From Pseudoips prasinana (taxonomy: Eukaryota > Arthropoda > Insecta > Lepidoptera > Nolidae): 64,000 bases of DNA. The DNA is taken from NCBI GenBank assembly GCA_951640165.1, contig OX621240.1:9250713-9314712 (forward strand). The letters are read 5' to 3'. Shown here piece by piece: positions 63,176 to 64,000 of the stretch. Every line of letters begins with the position of its first letter. The stretch's first letter is position 1. Position numbers and translations under genes: made by a program. The notes beneath the pieces are model-generated. The model ran no database searches. It worked only from the letters and a program-made list of their open reading frames with translations, and had not been told where the DNA came from.

Positions 63176-63857
63176 GACTGATCTGCTGTGTTACGTGAAC
63201 TATCTGTAAATGATTGCTATCATATACTTAATTTAAAATTATTGACTCAAAATGAATAATGTTATTGTTTCGAAGTTTTTCTTTTGTATACCTAAATATA
63301 ATCTAAAATAATAAGCATTCAGACAACCGATCGAGCATATATTGTGTTTGCCTACTAAACAATTACTCTAATTGGACCAAATCCCGTGTTCATGCCCGCT
63401 TGAGTATGTTTCGCCGGACCGTCTCAACTGGGTCGTGTTGAAACCGGTAGTAGATGAACCCACTGAGTTTGTTTCGCTGGGTCTTCTCAGTTGGGGCGCA
63501 TTGGATCCGGTGGTAGCATTAAAGCGCGACCGTCGTTATTAACACAAGGTCCGTCATAATAATAATACCTTTAATATAGACAGAACCATTGACAATATGT
63601 AGTAAAATATTAGACTTAAACTAGATAATTAAACATAATCTCTTGACAATAACTTGATACGAGCTAGCTAAAAATCATTTCTGTAATAAAATAAATTTTA
63701 TAAATGTTTTCATACAAGATGTACCTAAATATCTATGTTACTAGAAATAATATCTAATGTATACAACTATATTACTACAAACATGTTCTGACTATTTACA
63801 AGCGCTTTTTTAAAGTCTGCGTGAATAAAAACCTTTTTTATTTTATTTTATTATTTA
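63176..63857. other. FANCI: LINE 3' region and anonymous DNA in FANCI intron 12
   Basis: 63340-63540 has two similar short blocks (gagtatgtttcgccggaccg and gagtttgtttcgctgggtct) of a decayed repeat. No gene. Confidence 0.4.
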
Positions 63858-63916
63858 CCTATATTAAAAATGATATAAATCGATTCAGTAAACGATTCTG
63901 AACAAACTATTTTCAG

Positions 63917-64000
63917 TTTAAAAAAAAAGTTACATGTTGTATAGGGTTTAAAGAGGTTAGGAACAGCGTTCATTCTCTCAAAGTGCAGCCCGACTGGGGA
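63917..64000 (+). CDS. FANCI: Possible FANCI exon 13 start (doubtful)
   Basis: After ...ttttcag the phase-0 frame stays open for 28 codons to the window edge (VTCCIGFKEVRNSVHSLK). This fits the phase of exon 12, and human FANCI has a CC pair in this area. However, the acceptor is also the end of a repeat copy and the similarity is poor. Confidence 0.2.

Larger units (their letters stand above)
62010..63916. repeat. Copy B of the repeat shared with intron 9, interrupted by a LINE
   Basis: 62010-62240 and 63858-63916 match copy A (50575-51624). Between them are a jockey-like LINE fragment and a piece (63786-63850) also found at 42945-43010 (ctgactatttacaagcgctt). Confidence 0.7.

Overview
The window is a TE-rich stretch of an insect nuclear genome, almost certainly a moth or butterfly. 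The reasons are AT-rich DNA, short GT-AG exons scattered over tens of kb, and dense lepidopteran-type repeats: many short Helitron-like elements ending in a GC hairpin plus CTAG, three families of tRNA-derived SINEs, RTE and jockey-like LINEs, piggyBac, Tc1/mariner and Harbinger pieces. There is no bacterial operon, CRISPR array, rRNA gene or convincing free-standing tRNA gene.

Two host genes are visible, arranged head to head around 21.2-23.3 kb. On the plus strand is the N-terminal half of FANCI (Fanconi anaemia group I protein). I could join twelve exons with matching phases from an ATG at 23271 to 61964. They give 636 codons that follow human FANCI through its N-terminal solenoid, the monoubiquitination lysine and the SQ/TQ cluster. 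The rest lies beyond the right edge. On the minus strand are the first two exons (21192-21035 and 11467-11278) of a gene with a basic, Ser/Arg-rich N-terminus. I do not recognise it with confidence; a nuclear-envelope type protein is possible. Its remaining exons are left of what I can trace or outside the window.

Layout. 1-4.8 kb: a broken TIR element with a 233-bp tandem duplication, a 2 x 127-bp inverted repeat, and a Tc1/mariner-type element with about 470-bp inverted repeats and DD41D spacing. 4.8-11.3 kb: mostly anonymous AT-rich DNA with Helitrons. 11.5-21 kb: intron of the minus-strand gene with Helitrons, SINEs, MITEs and a Harbinger piece. 21.2-23.3 kb: divergent intergenic region with a THAP/P-transposase fragment. 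23.3-64 kb: FANCI, whose introns hold a broken RTE LINE, a 13.5-kb intron 5 with nested insertions (a transposase split in two around a LINE and an uninterrupted piggyBac), a dead Tc1 element, and many short repeats.

The most striking observation is in FANCI exon 9. Its last 59 bp, which encode the conserved ubiquitin-acceptor lysine, are present with 19 bp of intron start in five 78-bp tandem copies. The array is in frame and each copy has its own splice-donor-like site. Other points of interest are the piggyBac with palindromic repeats near its ends, a repeat shared by two FANCI introns whose similarity stops exactly at a splice-acceptor-like CAG, and short 5'+3' fusion derivatives of the RTE LINE.
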